Notes: generated from the letters alone by a model not told the origin. A stretch of DNA of 64,000 nt from Nocardia speluncae NBRC 108251 (GCF_001613245.1 NZ_BDBZ01000007.1:62001-126000); one strand, 5' to 3'. Shown: positions 17,597 to 27,577, counted from the first letter of the stretch. Numbers and translations are program-made.

Positions 17597-18808
17597 TCAG
17601 GCAGTCGCGTAACGGTTGGGGACGGTGGTGGGCAGGCCGAGCAGTGCGCGTAACGATCCGTGCGGGTATCGGGCCCGGAAGACTCCGCGGCGCTGAAGTG
17701 CGGGCACCAGCCGGTCGGTGATGGCGGCGAGATCGTCGACCGCGACACCCGGCCGCAACCGGAAACCGTCGACACCCCGCTCGCTCCAGTCGACGAGCAG
17801 GTCGGCGAGCTCCTCCGCGCGTCCGGCGAAGACTGCAGCGTCCGAGTCGAATTCGGACCCGGCGGTGTCGTCCAGCAGGGCCAGGCGCTGCGGTCCGGTG
17901 GCGTCGCCGGTATCGAGGAATACCACCAGGTCGGTGTAGGTCCGCAAGCGTTCCCCGGTGCGTCCCACTCGGGCCGATGCGGTGGCGACCTGTTCGAGTA
18001 TTGGTTCGGGTCCGGTTTCGCGCGCCGGGGTGACGAAGACGAGATCGGCACTGCGTGCGGCGAATTCGTAGATCAACGGCGCATGTGCGAGCGCGCTGAC
18101 CACCGGTTGCCCCTGTGGCGGACGCGGGGTGATCGACGGCCCGCGGACATCGAAGAACCGCCCACGGAAATCGATGTAGTGCAGTTTGCCGCGATCGATG
18201 AACCGGCGCGCGGCGATATCGCGGATCTCGGCGCCGTCCTCCCAACTGTCCCACAACCGCCGGACCACTTCCACGGCGTCGGCGGCCTCCTCGAACAATT
18301 CGGCGACGGAATCGGGAAACGTGCCGGTGGCATGGGCCTGCGCGAGTTCGGTGCCGGTGAGTTCACCGATGGTGCGCCGCCCGAAATGCGCGGCCTCCGC
18401 GGCAGTGGCCGATACCCGGGCCTGCCAGCCCGCCCGGCCGCGTGAGGTGTAGTCCAGGGTCGCGAGCGCGGTCGACAGATGAAACGGTTCGGTATGGGTG
18501 GTGGTTACGGTCGGGATGAGGCCGATATGCCGCGTGACCGGTGCGATCCGGGCGGCGATCAGCTGCGCGTCGATCCGGGCCCGGACGCGATCGAGCGGCG
18601 GATCGACGGCCGTGCCGCGGTCACCGGGAACCGCCAGGTTGTCCTCGATACTCAGGAAGTCCAGCAGACCACGCTGCGCCGTCGCCGCCAGATCCGTCCA
18701 GTAGGCCGCGGTGAACAGTTCGGCCGGCCGGGAATTCGGCGCCCGCCACGCGGCGGGATGCCACCCCGCCCCGTCGAGCGCTACGCCGAGATGTAGTTGC
18801 TGCGCCAT
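17597..18808 (-). CDS. LLM class flavin-dependent monooxygenase
   Basis: A 403-residue luciferase-like TIM-barrel oxygenase. It has LHLGVALDGAGWHPAAWR at the N-terminus, TLDYTSRGRAGWQARVSAT in the middle and the late GRFFDVRGPSITPRPPQGQP block shared with the NtaA/SnaA branch, but it lacks the usual GRAAWNxVTS wording, so it forms a divergent subgroup. ATG 18808 has a purine-rich stretch (GAAACGAGAG) upstream. It heads a two-gene operon that is divergent from the amino-acid-type ABC importer. A role in sulfur-compound oxidation follows from context. Confidence 0.83.
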   Translation of the reverse strand: MAQQLHLGVALDGAGWHPAAWRAPNSRPAELFTAAYWTDLAATAQRGLLDFLSIEDNLAVPGDRGTAVDPPLDRVRARIDAQLIAARIAPVTRHIGLIPTVTTTHTEPFHLSTALATLDYTSRGRAGWQARVSATAAEAAHFGRRTIGELTGTELAQAHATGTFPDSVAELFEEAADAVEVVRRLWDSWEDGAEIRDIAARRFIDRGKLHYIDFRGRFFDVRGPSITPRPPQGQPVVSALAHAPLIYEFAARSADLVFVTPARETGPEPILEQVATASARVGRTGERLRTYTDLVVFLDTGDATGPQRLALLDDTAGSEFDSDAAVFAGRAEELADLLVDWSERGVDGFRLRPGVAVDDLAAITDRLVPALQRRGVFRARYPHGSLRALLGLPTTVPNRYATA

Positions 18809-19226
18809 CGTCTCTCGTTTCTTGTGCGTACGCCAGTGGTGTACAGGTGAACGCGGGCCGGCGGTCCGCGGTGGGTTCCGGGGTACTCGGCGGGCGGGGG
18901 GAAATCAGGGTCCTACCCGTGGCGGAGGTCAGCTGTTCACCCGGCACCCCTGGCGGGGGCGCTTTCGAACGGCCGTCGGCTGCCGCTACTCGCTCGCCGG
19001 ACATGTCGTGTCAACGGTTGGGATCAGTCCGAGCGCGGCGGAATGCAGGCCGCGGTGCTGTTGTCACCCTCGCGATTGGATTCACGGTGAACATGAACGG
19101 CGACACCGGACTACCGCCGCGCCTACATTCGGCTCACCATCCACAGCGGCCAGGGGACGAACCGCCGGTATCGCCCCGATATCGGACCGGTGCCGCCACG
19201 GCGTCCGATGGAGGATTGATCGTGTC
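18809..19226. other. 418-bp divergent intergenic region (LLM operon / ABC importer)
   Basis: It must hold promoters for both directions. No clear palindromic operator or riboswitch was recognised. Two small features were noticed on the plus strand: a 45-codon frame from ATG 19093 that ends in an ATGA overlap with the permease start, and a stretch of codons at 19044-19067 reading CRPRCCCH that lies in the same frame as the permease with no stop between. Neither has an evident RBS. The permease RBS GGAGG is at 19210-19214. Confidence 0.5.
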
Positions 19227-20180
19227 ATGAAGACAGTCGCAGCCGTCGGCGACGACCCCGCCACCGTGCGGGCCGCAACGGTCGACGAGACCACCCTGCC
19301 ACTGGCGCGGCGATGGCATCCGTGGCGGTGGGTGGTTTCGGCAATTGCATTGGTCCTGGTGGCCCAGTTCATCCACGGCCTGGCCACCAATCCCGGCTGG
19401 GACTGGCCGACCTTCCTCGAATACTTCACCGCCGACGCGGTACTGAAAGCCCTATGGGTGACCGTGGAACTCACCCTCTACGGAACCTTCTTCGGATTTC
19501 TGCTCGGCATCTGGCTCGCCATCGGGCGGTTGTCGCGCAATCCGGTATTGCAGGTGATCTCCTGGACCTATATCTGGGCGTTCCGATCCATACCGCTGAT
19601 CGTGCAATTGCTGTTCTGGTTCAATCTCGCCTACCTCTACCGGACCCTGTCCCTCGGCATCCCGTTCGGCCCCGAGTTCGTCCGGTTCGACGTCAACGGT
19701 GTGATCAGCGGATTCGCCGCCGCCGTGGTCGGGTTGGCGCTGCATCAGGCGGCTTATGCGGCAGAGATCATCCGCGCCGGCATCATCTCCGTGGACCCCG
19801 GCCAGGTGGAGGCGGCGAAATCGCTGGGACTGCCGTGGCGGCGACAGTTCTTCACCATCGTGGCTCCGCAGGCCATGCGGGCAATCCTGCCGAATGCCGT
19901 GAACGAAGTGATCAGCCTGTTCAAAGGCACCTCGATCGTTTCGGTGATGGCGATCGCGGAACTCTTCTACCAGGTGCAGGTGATCTTCGGCCGCAACGGG
20001 CGCGTGGTGCCACTGCTGATGGTCGCCACGGTCTGGTACATCGTGCTGACCACCGTTCTCACGGTCGCGCAGTACTACATCGAACGGCATTTTGCGAAGG
20101 GCAGCGAACGTGAACTGCCGCTGACGCCGTGGCAGCGCGTCCGCCGTAAGGTCGCCGAGATCACCGGGGAGCGGCGATGA
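19227..20180 (+). CDS. Amino-acid type ABC transporter permease
   Basis: A 317-residue HisM/GlnP/TcyB-type permease with about five membrane helices. The cytoplasmic loop that contacts the ATPase reads VEAAKSLGLPWRRQFFTIVAPQ, close to the EAA consensus of polar amino acid importers, and the N-terminal half has TVELTLYGTFFGFLLGI. ATG 19227 lies 12 bases after GGAGG. It is followed by its ATPase (34 bases) and a solute-binding lipoprotein. Next to LLM monooxygenases, cystine or another sulfur amino acid is a reasonable ligand, but this is inference. Confidence 0.9.
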   Translation: MKTVAAVGDDPATVRAATVDETTLPLARRWHPWRWVVSAIALVLVAQFIHGLATNPGWDWPTFLEYFTADAVLKALWVTVELTLYGTFFGFLLGIWLAIGRLSRNPVLQVISWTYIWAFRSIPLIVQLLFWFNLAYLYRTLSLGIPFGPEFVRFDVNGVISGFAAAVVGLALHQAAYAAEIIRAGIISVDPGQVEAAKSLGLPWRRQFFTIVAPQAMRAILPNAVNEVISLFKGTSIVSVMAIAELFYQVQVIFGRNGRVVPLLMVATVWYIVLTTVLTVAQYYIERHFAKGSERELPLTPWQRVRRKVAEITGERR

Positions 20181-20214
20181 GCCGGCCTACCGGTGCCGAA
20201 CCGGGGGAGGGGAT

Positions 20215-20985
20215 ATGACCACACCTGAGTACGCCGTGGAACTGCGCGGAATCCGCAAATCCTATGCCGGCACCGAAGTGCTGCGCGGTGTCGATCTGGC
20301 AGTCCGGGCCGGTGAGGTGACCGCGATCCTCGGCCCCTCCGGTTCGGGAAAATCCACGCTGTTGCGCATCATCAACCACCTGGAGAAGGTGGACGCGGGC
20401 ATTGTGCGGGTGGGCGGCGAACTCGTCGGCTACCGCCGCAAAGGCGCCACACTGCACGAGCTACGCGAACGGGAGATCCTGCGGCAGCGATCCCGGATCG
20501 GGTTCGTTTTCCAGAACTTCAATCTGTTCCCGCACCTGACCGTCCTGGAGAATGTGGCCCTCGCGCCGATCGCGGCGCAGGGCCGCCCCCGAGCCGAGGC
20601 GGAGGCAGCCGCTACGGACCTGCTGCGGCGGGTGGGCCTGGGAGACCGGTCGGCCGCCTATCCGCGCCAGCTCTCCGGCGGACAGCAGCAACGGGTCGCC
20701 ATCGCGCGCGCACTTGCCCTGCGGCCGAGGGTGATCCTGTTCGACGAACCCACCTCGGCCTTGGACCCCGAACTCGTCGGCGAGGTCCTCGACGCCATCC
20801 GCGGCGTGGTCCGCGCCGGCGCGACGCTGGTGATCGTCACCCACGAGGTCGGATTCGCCCGCGAGATCGCCGACACCGTCGTCCTGCTGGATGCCGGCCG
20901 CATCATCGAGCAGGGCCCACCACACGAAGTGCTGGACAACCCAGGCCACGATCGCACCAAAGCCTTTCTGTCACATGTGCTCTGA
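20215..20985 (+). CDS. Amino-acid type ABC transporter ATP-binding protein
   Basis: A 256-residue GlnQ/HisP/TcyN-type ATPase: Walker [10 protein letters not shown] (about residues 41-49), Q-loop [11 protein letters not shown], signature [15 protein letters not shown], Walker [15 protein letters not shown] and the switch histidine in [11 protein letters not shown] strong GGGGGAGGGG run precedes ATG 20215. It works with the permease upstream and the binding protein downstream. All parts are intact and of normal length. Confidence 0.93.
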   Translation: MTTPEYAVELRGIRKSYAGTEVLRGVDLAVRAGEVTAILGPSGSGKSTLLRIINHLEKVDAGIVRVGGELVGYRRKGATLHELREREILRQRSRIGFVFQNFNLFPHLTVLENVALAPIAAQGRPRAEAEAAATDLLRRVGLGDRSAAYPRQLSGGQQQRVAIARALALRPRVILFDEPTSALDPELVGEVLDAIRGVVRAGATLVIVTHEVGFAREIADTVVLLDAGRIIEQGPPHEVLDNPGHDRTKAFLSHVL

Positions 20986-21034
20986 GCGCGCACGAGCGTC
21001 GCCGGCGTCGATTCCGGAAGTGAAGGACACCCCT

Positions 21035-22018
21035 ATGCGTTATCCCCGAACCGGCCGGTGCCGCACCGCCCTGGCCGCCGCATCCACCACCCTCGTCCTG
21101 GCGGCGACCGCCTGTGGGGGCGGCGGCGAAATCGGCAACGAGGTCCGCACCGCCGACGGACACGTTTTCGACCTCTCCCCGGAACAGTCGAGCCGCGTGC
21201 GCACCGAGAAGGTCGACAGTATCGCCGCGCAGGTTCCGCAGCATATCCGCGACCGCGGCACCCTGGTGGTCACCGGTTCGTCCACCACCGGCCCACCCCT
21301 GCGGTTCTACGCCACCGACGACCGTACGATCGTCGGCTCGGAGGTGGATTTCGCCTATCTCCTCGCCGATATTCTCGGGCTGGGTCTCGAGGTGCGCGCC
21401 GCCGACTGGTCACAGAACTTCGTGCAGCTCGATTCCGGCGAGGTGGACGCCTTCATCTCCAATGTGACCGTCACCGAGGAACGGAAGGAGAAATACGACT
21501 TCGCCACCTACCGGCTCGACAATATCGCGCTGGAGGTCCCGATCGACGCCGACTGGACCTACACCGACCGGAAATCGCTGGCCGGTAAACGGATCGGCGT
21601 CGGCAGCGGCACCAACCAGGAACAACTGCTGGTGGAATGGAGCGACAGCAATACCGCCGAGGGCCTGCCCGCCATCGATATCGCCTACTACCAGCAGACC
21701 ACCGACTACTACCTGGCCCTGTCCGCGCACCGGATCGACGGTTTCCTCGGCCCGAACCCGGTAGCCGTCTACCACTGCGCGACCTCCGGCGAGACGAAGA
21801 TCGCCGCGACCGTGTCCGGCGCGGGCGACGCCTTGCAGGCCGAGATCGCCGTGGCCACCAAGAAGGACAACGGCCTGATCGGCGCCGTCCACCAGGCGCT
21901 GCAATACGCTGTCGGCAACGGTATCTACCAGCGGGTCATCGACCGCTGGGGTTTGCAGAGCGAGGCGGTGCCGCAGTCGCGTATCAACCCACCCGGACTA
22001 CCGAAGCAACAGGGGTGA
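21035..22018 (+). CDS. Amino-acid type ABC transporter substrate-binding lipoprotein
   Basis: A 327-residue SBP_bac_3 protein. The signal peptide ends in LAATAC with Cys at about residue 27, so it should be a lipoprotein. The mature part has the family patterns IRDRGTLVVTGSSTTGPPL, GSEVDFAYLLADILG and SNVTVTEERKEKYDFATY. ATG 21035 was chosen because the signal sequence begins there. It delivers the ligand to the permease/ATPase pair upstream. An insert of about 40 residues between lipobox and the first domain strand is longer than usual. Confidence 0.88.
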   Translation: MRYPRTGRCRTALAAASTTLVLAATACGGGGEIGNEVRTADGHVFDLSPEQSSRVRTEKVDSIAAQVPQHIRDRGTLVVTGSSTTGPPLRFYATDDRTIVGSEVDFAYLLADILGLGLEVRAADWSQNFVQLDSGEVDAFISNVTVTEERKEKYDFATYRLDNIALEVPIDADWTYTDRKSLAGKRIGVGSGTNQEQLLVEWSDSNTAEGLPAIDIAYYQQTTDYYLALSAHRIDGFLGPNPVAVYHCATSGETKIAATVSGAGDALQAEIAVATKKDNGLIGAVHQALQYAVGNGIYQRVIDRWGLQSEAVPQSRINPPGLPKQQG

Positions 22019-22021
22019 CCG

Positions 22022-22528
22022 ATGCGCCGCATCCGCCACGTCACCCAGGACGATCCGCTCGCCGCCCCGCTGCTCACCGAGCTGGCAATCGAATACAGCC
22101 TCCGCTACGGGAGAACCGCCGGCGAGATCCGGCACGAATTGGCGACCTACCCGGCCGCGGAGTTCGCGCCACCGGACGGCGGCCTGCTGATTGTGATCGA
22201 GGACAGCGAACCTGTGGCAGGCGGCGCCTTCCGGCGTTACGACACGAACACCGCGGAACTGAAACGGATCTGGACCGCCCGCGAACACCGCCGCCGCGGC
22301 CTCGGCCGCCTTGTTCTCGCCGAACTGGAAGCCGAGATCATCCGCCGCGGCTACAGCCGCATCTACCTCACCACCGGCCCCCGCCAACCCGAAGCGGTCG
22401 CGCTGTACAACGCCGCCGGATACACGGCGCTGGGCCGTGTGCTCGAACACGAGGTCGGCCGTTTACACCCCTTCGAGAAATACGTGCCGGCCGGCGCGAA
22501 TCCGCGACCAGGCAGCACAGCGGCCTAG
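22022..22528 (+). CDS. GNAT family N-acetyltransferase
   Basis: A 168-residue GNAT protein with the acetyl-CoA binding motif A in REHRRRGLGRLVLAELEAE (the R/Q-x-x-G-x-G/A loop) and the late GPRQPEAVALYNAAGYTAL motif B. It starts 3 bases after the binding protein stop and is therefore part of the importer operon. Small GNATs in cystine or sulfur operons often acetylate the imported amine, but the substrate here is unknown. Confidence 0.88.
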   Translation: MRRIRHVTQDDPLAAPLLTELAIEYSLRYGRTAGEIRHELATYPAAEFAPPDGGLLIVIEDSEPVAGGAFRRYDTNTAELKRIWTAREHRRRGLGRLVLAELEAEIIRRGYSRIYLTTGPRQPEAVALYNAAGYTALGRVLEHEVGRLHPFEKYVPAGANPRPGSTAA

Positions 22529-22690
22529 AAGGTGCCGACGCCGGCGAGAATATCGATACTCGTGGTCGTGCCGCCGTGGTCTGGATGTCGGTTGCCGATC
22601 CAGGTGATTTTAAGTATTCCGCTGCTTTCGGGTGCGGTGCTAGCGTCATTCACCGGTTGTTTACTTAGTCTAGAGAATTGAGCCTCGCCG

Positions 22691-24091
22691 GTGCCGCGTG
22701 AATTGCTGTACAACGCTTTCCTGCACTTGACCCCGAATCATCACAGTCATGGCTACTGGCGTACGCCCGAAGGGCAGGTTCAGTACGGTTATTCGAAGCT
22801 CGATCCCTATGTGGAAATAGTGAAAACGCTCGAACGTGGACGGTTCGACACCCTTTTCATTGCCGATGTTTCCGGTGTGTACGATCTCGATTTCGGCGAC
22901 GGCACCGCGTCCATCCGCGCCGGATCCCAGTTCCCGGAGCCGGATCCGGTCACCATCGTCTCGGCGCTCGGACTGGTCACCGAACATCTCGGTATCGCGG
23001 TGACCAGCAATATCATCCAGAGTCACCCGTTCGCTTTCGCGCGGCAGCTGTCCTCACTGGACCATTTCACCGGCGGGCGGGTCGGCTGGAATATTGTCAC
23101 GTCATACCTGCGCAACGGTTTCCAGAATTTCGGGTACGAAGATATTGTCGGTCACGACGAGCGCTACGAATGGGCGCAGGAATATGTCGATGTGACGTAT
23201 AAGCTCTGGGAGAAGTCGTGGGAGGACGGCGCCGTTCTGCACGACCCGGAGACGAACAGATTCTTCGATCCGGAAAAGATTCACCGGATAGACCACCGTG
23301 GTCCGAGGTACAGCGTGGCCGGTCCGCATATTGTCGAACCATCCCCGCAGCGCACGCCCGTTCTTTTTCAGGCCGGTAATTCACCGATCGGTCGGGAATT
23401 TGCTGTGCGCAATGCGGAAGTGACGTTCTTACCGTCGGTAACGCCGGAGGCGGCGCGCCGTGATATCGCGGTTCTCGACGATCTCGCCCGCGCGCAAGGT
23501 CGCGACCCGGCCTCGCTGAAGAAGATCGTCCAGCTGTCCACGGTGATCGGGTCGACCGAGGAAGAGGCACTGCGCAAACAACGTCACCTGCACGACAACA
23601 CCGACTTCGCCGCGTTGCAGGCGTTCTACAGCGGCGGTACCGGGATCGATTTCTTCGGGCTCGACCCCGCGACCACCCTGACCGAGCTACAGGAGCGCGC
23701 CTCGTTCGGCGAGCATGTGCGTTCCACTCTGCGGGCTGCCGCCGACGCCGATCACGGTAACGGCGCACCTGTCACCTGGGGCGACTATCTGCTGCGGCAT
23801 GCGCTGCTACCGGGACGGTTCGCCGGTACCCCGGAGCAGATCGCCGACGAGGTGCAGCGTTGGGCCGACGCCGGCGTGGACGGGTTCAACGTCGTCCCCA
23901 TCACGACCCTGGGCTGGTGGGACGAATGGGTCGACCACGTGCTGCCGGTACTGCAACGCCGCGGGCTGGCCCAGCGGGAATACCATCCCGGCACCCTGCG
24001 GGAGAAATTGTTCCGCAAGGAAGCCGCGATCGATCCCACCCACCGCGCGCATACGGTGACCCTGGGTGGCGACCGGACTGTCCGGGCGTGA
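22691..24091 (+). CDS. FMN-dependent LLM monooxygenase, NtaA/SnaA/DszA family
   Basis: A 466-residue luciferase-like oxygenase with PRELLYNAFLHLTPNHHSHG at the N-terminus, LSSLDHFTGGRVGWNIVTSY in the middle and HRGPRYSVAGPHIVEPSPQR in the NtaA/DszA-specific insertion, followed by PVLFQAGNSPIGREFAV. GTG 22691 is used; no strong RBS is visible. A 162-base gap of lower GC separates it from the GNAT gene, so it probably has its own promoter. Its stop overlaps the start of a peptide-type binding protein (GTGA), which ties oxidation of a sulfur compound to its import. Confidence 0.88.
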   Translation: MPRELLYNAFLHLTPNHHSHGYWRTPEGQVQYGYSKLDPYVEIVKTLERGRFDTLFIADVSGVYDLDFGDGTASIRAGSQFPEPDPVTIVSALGLVTEHLGIAVTSNIIQSHPFAFARQLSSLDHFTGGRVGWNIVTSYLRNGFQNFGYEDIVGHDERYEWAQEYVDVTYKLWEKSWEDGAVLHDPETNRFFDPEKIHRIDHRGPRYSVAGPHIVEPSPQRTPVLFQAGNSPIGREFAVRNAEVTFLPSVTPEAARRDIAVLDDLARAQGRDPASLKKIVQLSTVIGSTEEEALRKQRHLHDNTDFAALQAFYSGGTGIDFFGLDPATTLTELQERASFGEHVRSTLRAAADADHGNGAPVTWGDYLLRHALLPGRFAGTPEQIADEVQRWADAGVDGFNVVPITTLGWWDEWVDHVLPVLQRRGLAQREYHPGTLREKLFRKEAAIDPTHRAHTVTLGGDRTVRA

Positions 24092-25725
24092 CCGGCCCGC
24101 GGTTACGTGGGCGTCGCGCGGCGACAACCGTGATGGGGCTGGCCCTCACCGCGGTACTGGCCGCCGGATGCGGCGCGGCGGCCACACTGCCCGACTCCGC
24201 GGCCACCCGGCGAATCGAGGGCGGCACCATCACCTACGCGCACTACCAGGAGCCGCCCTGCCTGTGGGGTGGCTGGGTCCAGCAGGCGTATCTGTCGCGG
24301 CAGGTCTTCGACTCGCTGGTGAGTTACGACCACGGTGAGATCCGTCCATGGCTGGCCACCGCCTGGAAACAGTCGGCCGACCGCAAGGCAGTGACGTTCA
24401 CCCTGCGCCGCGACGTCCGCTTCACCGACGGCACACCGTTGGACGCAGACGCCGTGGTCGACAATGTGAACTTCTGGCTGGAAAACCTGGGCTGGGTAGA
24501 CTATTCGTTCCTCACCGGCGCCGACGCCGTGGACGAGTACACCGTCACCCTGCACACGAGTGAGCCCAACCCCGAGATCTTCAACGAACTCGCCAACGGC
24601 CACTTCGGCATCCAATCACCCACGGCGCTGCGCGAACATACCGCGGAACAGAACTGCCTCACCCCGGTCGGCACCGGTCCTTGGATCGTGGGGCAGTGGA
24701 AGCGCGGCGAGGGAATCGACTTCGTGCGCAACGACGACTACAACTCCGCACCCGCCAATGCCCGGCATCAGGGTCCCGCGTATGCCGAACGGCTGGAATG
24801 GAAATTCGTTCCCGACGCCACCACCCGTTGGGGATCGCTGCTCACCGGCCAGGCGGACACGGTGTACGACATCCCCTCGTCCCAGTGGGCGACCGCCAAC
24901 CGCGACTACCAGGTCCTCAATTATGTCGCGACCGGCCGGCCGCAGGCACTCACCTTCAACACCGCGCAGGGGCCGTTCACCGACCGTCGTCTCCGCCAGG
25001 CATTCACTCACGCCGTAGACCGCGTGAAGATCGCCGGTGCGGTATTCAAGGGCTCCGTACCGTTCGAGGGCAACGGATCACTGAGCAAGACCACGCCCGG
25101 GTATCTGCCCGTCGACGACGCCCTGCCCTACGACCCCGCTGCGGCCGACCGACTGCTCGATGCGGCCGGCTGGACCGAGCGCGACAGCGCGGGCTACCGG
25201 ATGCGGGACGGGAAAGTGCTGGAGGCGCGGCTGCCCTACGGGCTGGGCTCGATCATCACCCCCGACGGGTCCACGGCTGTCCAGATCGTCCAGGATCAGG
25301 TCCGCCGGGTCGGGATCAAACTCGATCTCATTCCGCTCACTCCGACCCAGCAGTTCGGCGGCGCCCACGCGAAACAGCACGAGAAGGAGATCAGCTTCGG
25401 TTACTGGGTGTGGCCGTCACCGAGCATCCTCTACATAACCTACAAGGCGGGTACCGCCGCTGCGCCCAACGGCAACAACACCGCCTTCTTCGACAATCCG
25501 GAGGTAGAGGCGAAAATCCTCGATGCGCAACGCGAACCGGAACCCGCCGAACGCACCCGCAAATACGCGGAACTACAGGTCTGGTTCCAGAACGAGGCCG
25601 TCGCCGTCGGCCTCTACAACTACACCTACAACCTCACCGTCGCCGACAACCTGAAGGATGTCTGGCAGGACAGCGGCAATGGACTGCCCGTCTTCAGCGA
25701 CGCCTATTTCGTGGAGCCGTCATGA
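24088..25725 (+). CDS. ABC transporter substrate-binding lipoprotein, family 5 (peptide/nickel type)
   Basis: A 545-residue SBP_bac_5 protein. The signal peptide ends in LAAGC (Cys at about residue 28). Family patterns include VTFTLRRDVRFTDGTPLDAD, LTPVGTGPWIVGQWKRG and the late RTRKYAELQVWFQNEAVAV. GTG 24088 overlaps the LLM stop. Members bind oligopeptides, nickel, glutathione or other small ligands. Coupling to LLM and DszC-like oxygenases suggests an organosulfur ligand. Confidence 0.9.
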   Translation: MTGPRLRGRRAATTVMGLALTAVLAAGCGAAATLPDSAATRRIEGGTITYAHYQEPPCLWGGWVQQAYLSRQVFDSLVSYDHGEIRPWLATAWKQSADRKAVTFTLRRDVRFTDGTPLDADAVVDNVNFWLENLGWVDYSFLTGADAVDEYTVTLHTSEPNPEIFNELANGHFGIQSPTALREHTAEQNCLTPVGTGPWIVGQWKRGEGIDFVRNDDYNSAPANARHQGPAYAERLEWKFVPDATTRWGSLLTGQADTVYDIPSSQWATANRDYQVLNYVATGRPQALTFNTAQGPFTDRRLRQAFTHAVDRVKIAGAVFKGSVPFEGNGSLSKTTPGYLPVDDALPYDPAAADRLLDAAGWTERDSAGYRMRDGKVLEARLPYGLGSIITPDGSTAVQIVQDQVRRVGIKLDLIPLTPTQQFGGAHAKQHEKEISFGYWVWPSPSILYITYKAGTAAAPNGNNTAFFDNPEVEAKILDAQREPEPAERTRKYAELQVWFQNEAVAVGLYNYTYNLTVADNLKDVWQDSGNGLPVFSDAYFVEPS

Positions 25726-26723
25726 CCGGTGCAAGCGTCTCCGAAGCCACCACCGCACCGGTGTCCGCGGCCCGCGCCGATGCGATCGTCCGATCGGTTG
25801 CCGCGCGGATCGGCTCGGCCGTCTTCGTGCTGTGGGGTACGGCCACGGTCACCTTCCTGGTGCTGTCGGTCCTGCCCGGGGACCGTGCCACCATCCTGCT
25901 GAACATCCGCTCCGGTCAGACCATCGAACGCACGTCCGAAGAACTCGCCCCGATCAATGCCGAATACGGGTTCGATCAGCCTGTCCTCGCGCAGTACTGG
26001 ACTTACCTCAGCGGGTTGCTGCGCGGTGACTTCGGCGAATCACTGCAACTGCAACGGCCTGTCGTCGACATCATCGGTGAACAGATCGCCCCCACCCTCA
26101 CCCTCGCGCTCGGGGCCCTGGTGCTTGCCTGGGTACTGATCATCCCGTGGACGCTGCTCACCGCCGGACACGGCCGCCGGGCCGGGGCACTCGGCTCCGC
26201 GGTCGAAACGATCACGGCGGGATTGCCGCAATACTGGGTCGGGATACTGCTGCTCATCGTGCTCGCGGTCCAGCTGCGCTGGTTTCCGGTGCTCGGCGGG
26301 ACAACTCTCGCCGGGACCGTGTTGCCGCTGGTCACGCTCGCGATACCGCTGGCCGGTTTCCTCGGGCAGGCCATTCGTGGCGAATTCGACCGGGCCGGCC
26401 GCCAGCCCTTTGTCCTCACGGCACGGGCCCGGGGAATGGGTATCGCCGGTGTCCGGGCCCGGCATGTGCTGCGCCACTCCCTGATTCCCGGGATCACCCT
26501 CACCGGCTGGGCGGTGGGCAGCCTGCTGTCCGGTGCCGTGCTGGTCGAAACAGTCTTCGCCCGACCCGGATTGGGCAATGTCCTGGTCACCGCGGTGACC
26601 TCGAAGGACTTCCCGGTCGTCTCGGGGATCGTGATCCTGATCAGCTTCGCCTACATCCTGATCAACCTGGTGATCGACGCCGTCTACGTCGTCGTCGATC
26701 CGCGTCTGGAGTCCCACCGATGA
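25722..26723 (+). CDS. ABC transporter permease, DppB/OppB type
   Basis: A 333-residue permease with the DppB features TVTFLVLSVLPGDRATILL after the first helix, YGFDQPVLAQYWTYLSGLLRGDFGESL, and the EAA loop LTARARGMGIAGVRARHVLR. About six membrane helices are visible. It overlaps the binding protein gene and the second permease gene by 4 bases each. It forms the inner-membrane channel of the peptide/nickel-type importer. Confidence 0.91.
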   Translation: MTGASVSEATTAPVSAARADAIVRSVAARIGSAVFVLWGTATVTFLVLSVLPGDRATILLNIRSGQTIERTSEELAPINAEYGFDQPVLAQYWTYLSGLLRGDFGESLQLQRPVVDIIGEQIAPTLTLALGALVLAWVLIIPWTLLTAGHGRRAGALGSAVETITAGLPQYWVGILLLIVLAVQLRWFPVLGGTTLAGTVLPLVTLAIPLAGFLGQAIRGEFDRAGRQPFVLTARARGMGIAGVRARHVLRHSLIPGITLTGWAVGSLLSGAVLVETVFARPGLGNVLVTAVTSKDFPVVSGIVILISFAYILINLVIDAVYVVVDPRLESHR

Positions 26724-27577
26724 CCACACCTGTCACCCTGGCACCGCCCGGCCGCGCGGCGGGGCGCATCCGGCCACCGCTGCGTGTGCTCGTCTGCGCC
26801 GGGATCACCCTGTTCTTCGTTGTCGCCGCGCTGCTCCCGGGAGTCGTGGCCACCCATTCACCGTGGCATACCGATCTGGACAATGTGCTCGACGCCCCGT
26901 CGTTCAGCCACCTGCTCGGTACCGACAACGCCGGGCGTGACCTCTACAGCCGCATCGTCTGGGGAACCCGCGAATCCCTGTCCATCGGGGTCGGGGCGAT
27001 CGCGGTCGCGCTGGCCATCGCCGTCGTCCTCGGCTTCGCTGCGGGTATCGGACCGCGCCTGGTCGCCGAACCCGTCAACCGCCTCCTGGAGATCCTGCTC
27101 GCGTTCCCGACACTGCTGCTCGCGCTCCTCCTGGTCACATTGCTCGGACCTTCCGCACAGAGTCTCGTAATCGCCGTCGGAGTCGGCACCGCACCGGGTT
27201 ACGCGCGCCTGATCCGGGCCCAAGCGCTCGGAGTGAAGAATTCCGGCTACGTCGAATCGGCGCGCGCCCTGGGACATACCGGCCGCACCATATTCGTCCA
27301 GCACATCTTCCCGAACGCATTGCGCCCGTTGCTGGCGTTGTTCACCCTCGGTATCGGGCAATGCGTGGTCTGGGCCTCCGGGCTGTCGTTCCTCGGGCTC
27401 GGCGTCGCGCCGCCCTCGGCCGAATGGGGTGTGCTGCTCAACGAAGGCAAGAGTGAAGTCCTGACCGCCTGGTGGCTGGAGGTATTCCCCGGGATCGCGA
27501 TCGTGCTGATCGCGCTCGGTGTCACACAGCTCGGGCGTTTCCTGCAGGACCGTGCCGAAGGGAGAACCGACCGATGA
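26720..27577 (+). CDS. ABC transporter permease, DppC/OppC type
   Basis: A 285-residue permease with the DppC pattern HLLGTDNAGRDLYSRIVWGT and the EAA loop YVESARALGHTGRTIFVQHI; the end reads SFLGLGVAPPSAEWGVLLNE as in the family. It pairs with the DppB-type permease before it and is followed by the fused ATPase with a 4-bp overlap (27574-27577). Confidence 0.92.
   Translation: MTTPVTLAPPGRAAGRIRPPLRVLVCAGITLFFVVAALLPGVVATHSPWHTDLDNVLDAPSFSHLLGTDNAGRDLYSRIVWGTRESLSIGVGAIAVALAIAVVLGFAAGIGPRLVAEPVNRLLEILLAFPTLLLALLLVTLLGPSAQSLVIAVGVGTAPGYARLIRAQALGVKNSGYVESARALGHTGRTIFVQHIFPNALRPLLALFTLGIGQCVVWASGLSFLGLGVAPPSAEWGVLLNEGKSEVLTAWWLEVFPGIAIVLIALGVTQLGRFLQDRAEGRTDR

Noticed and set aside
18621..19004. 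Minus-strand open frame extending the LLM upstream region
   Set aside because: Amino-acid composition is typical of a high-GC shadow frame, with no family pattern and no RBS. The region is kept as intergenic.
18980..19110. Possible second cysteine leader on the minus strand ending STAACIPPRSD
   Set aside because: The end resembles a leader peptide, but no ATG, GTG or TTG start is in frame after the preceding stop, and the HVDL part is missing.
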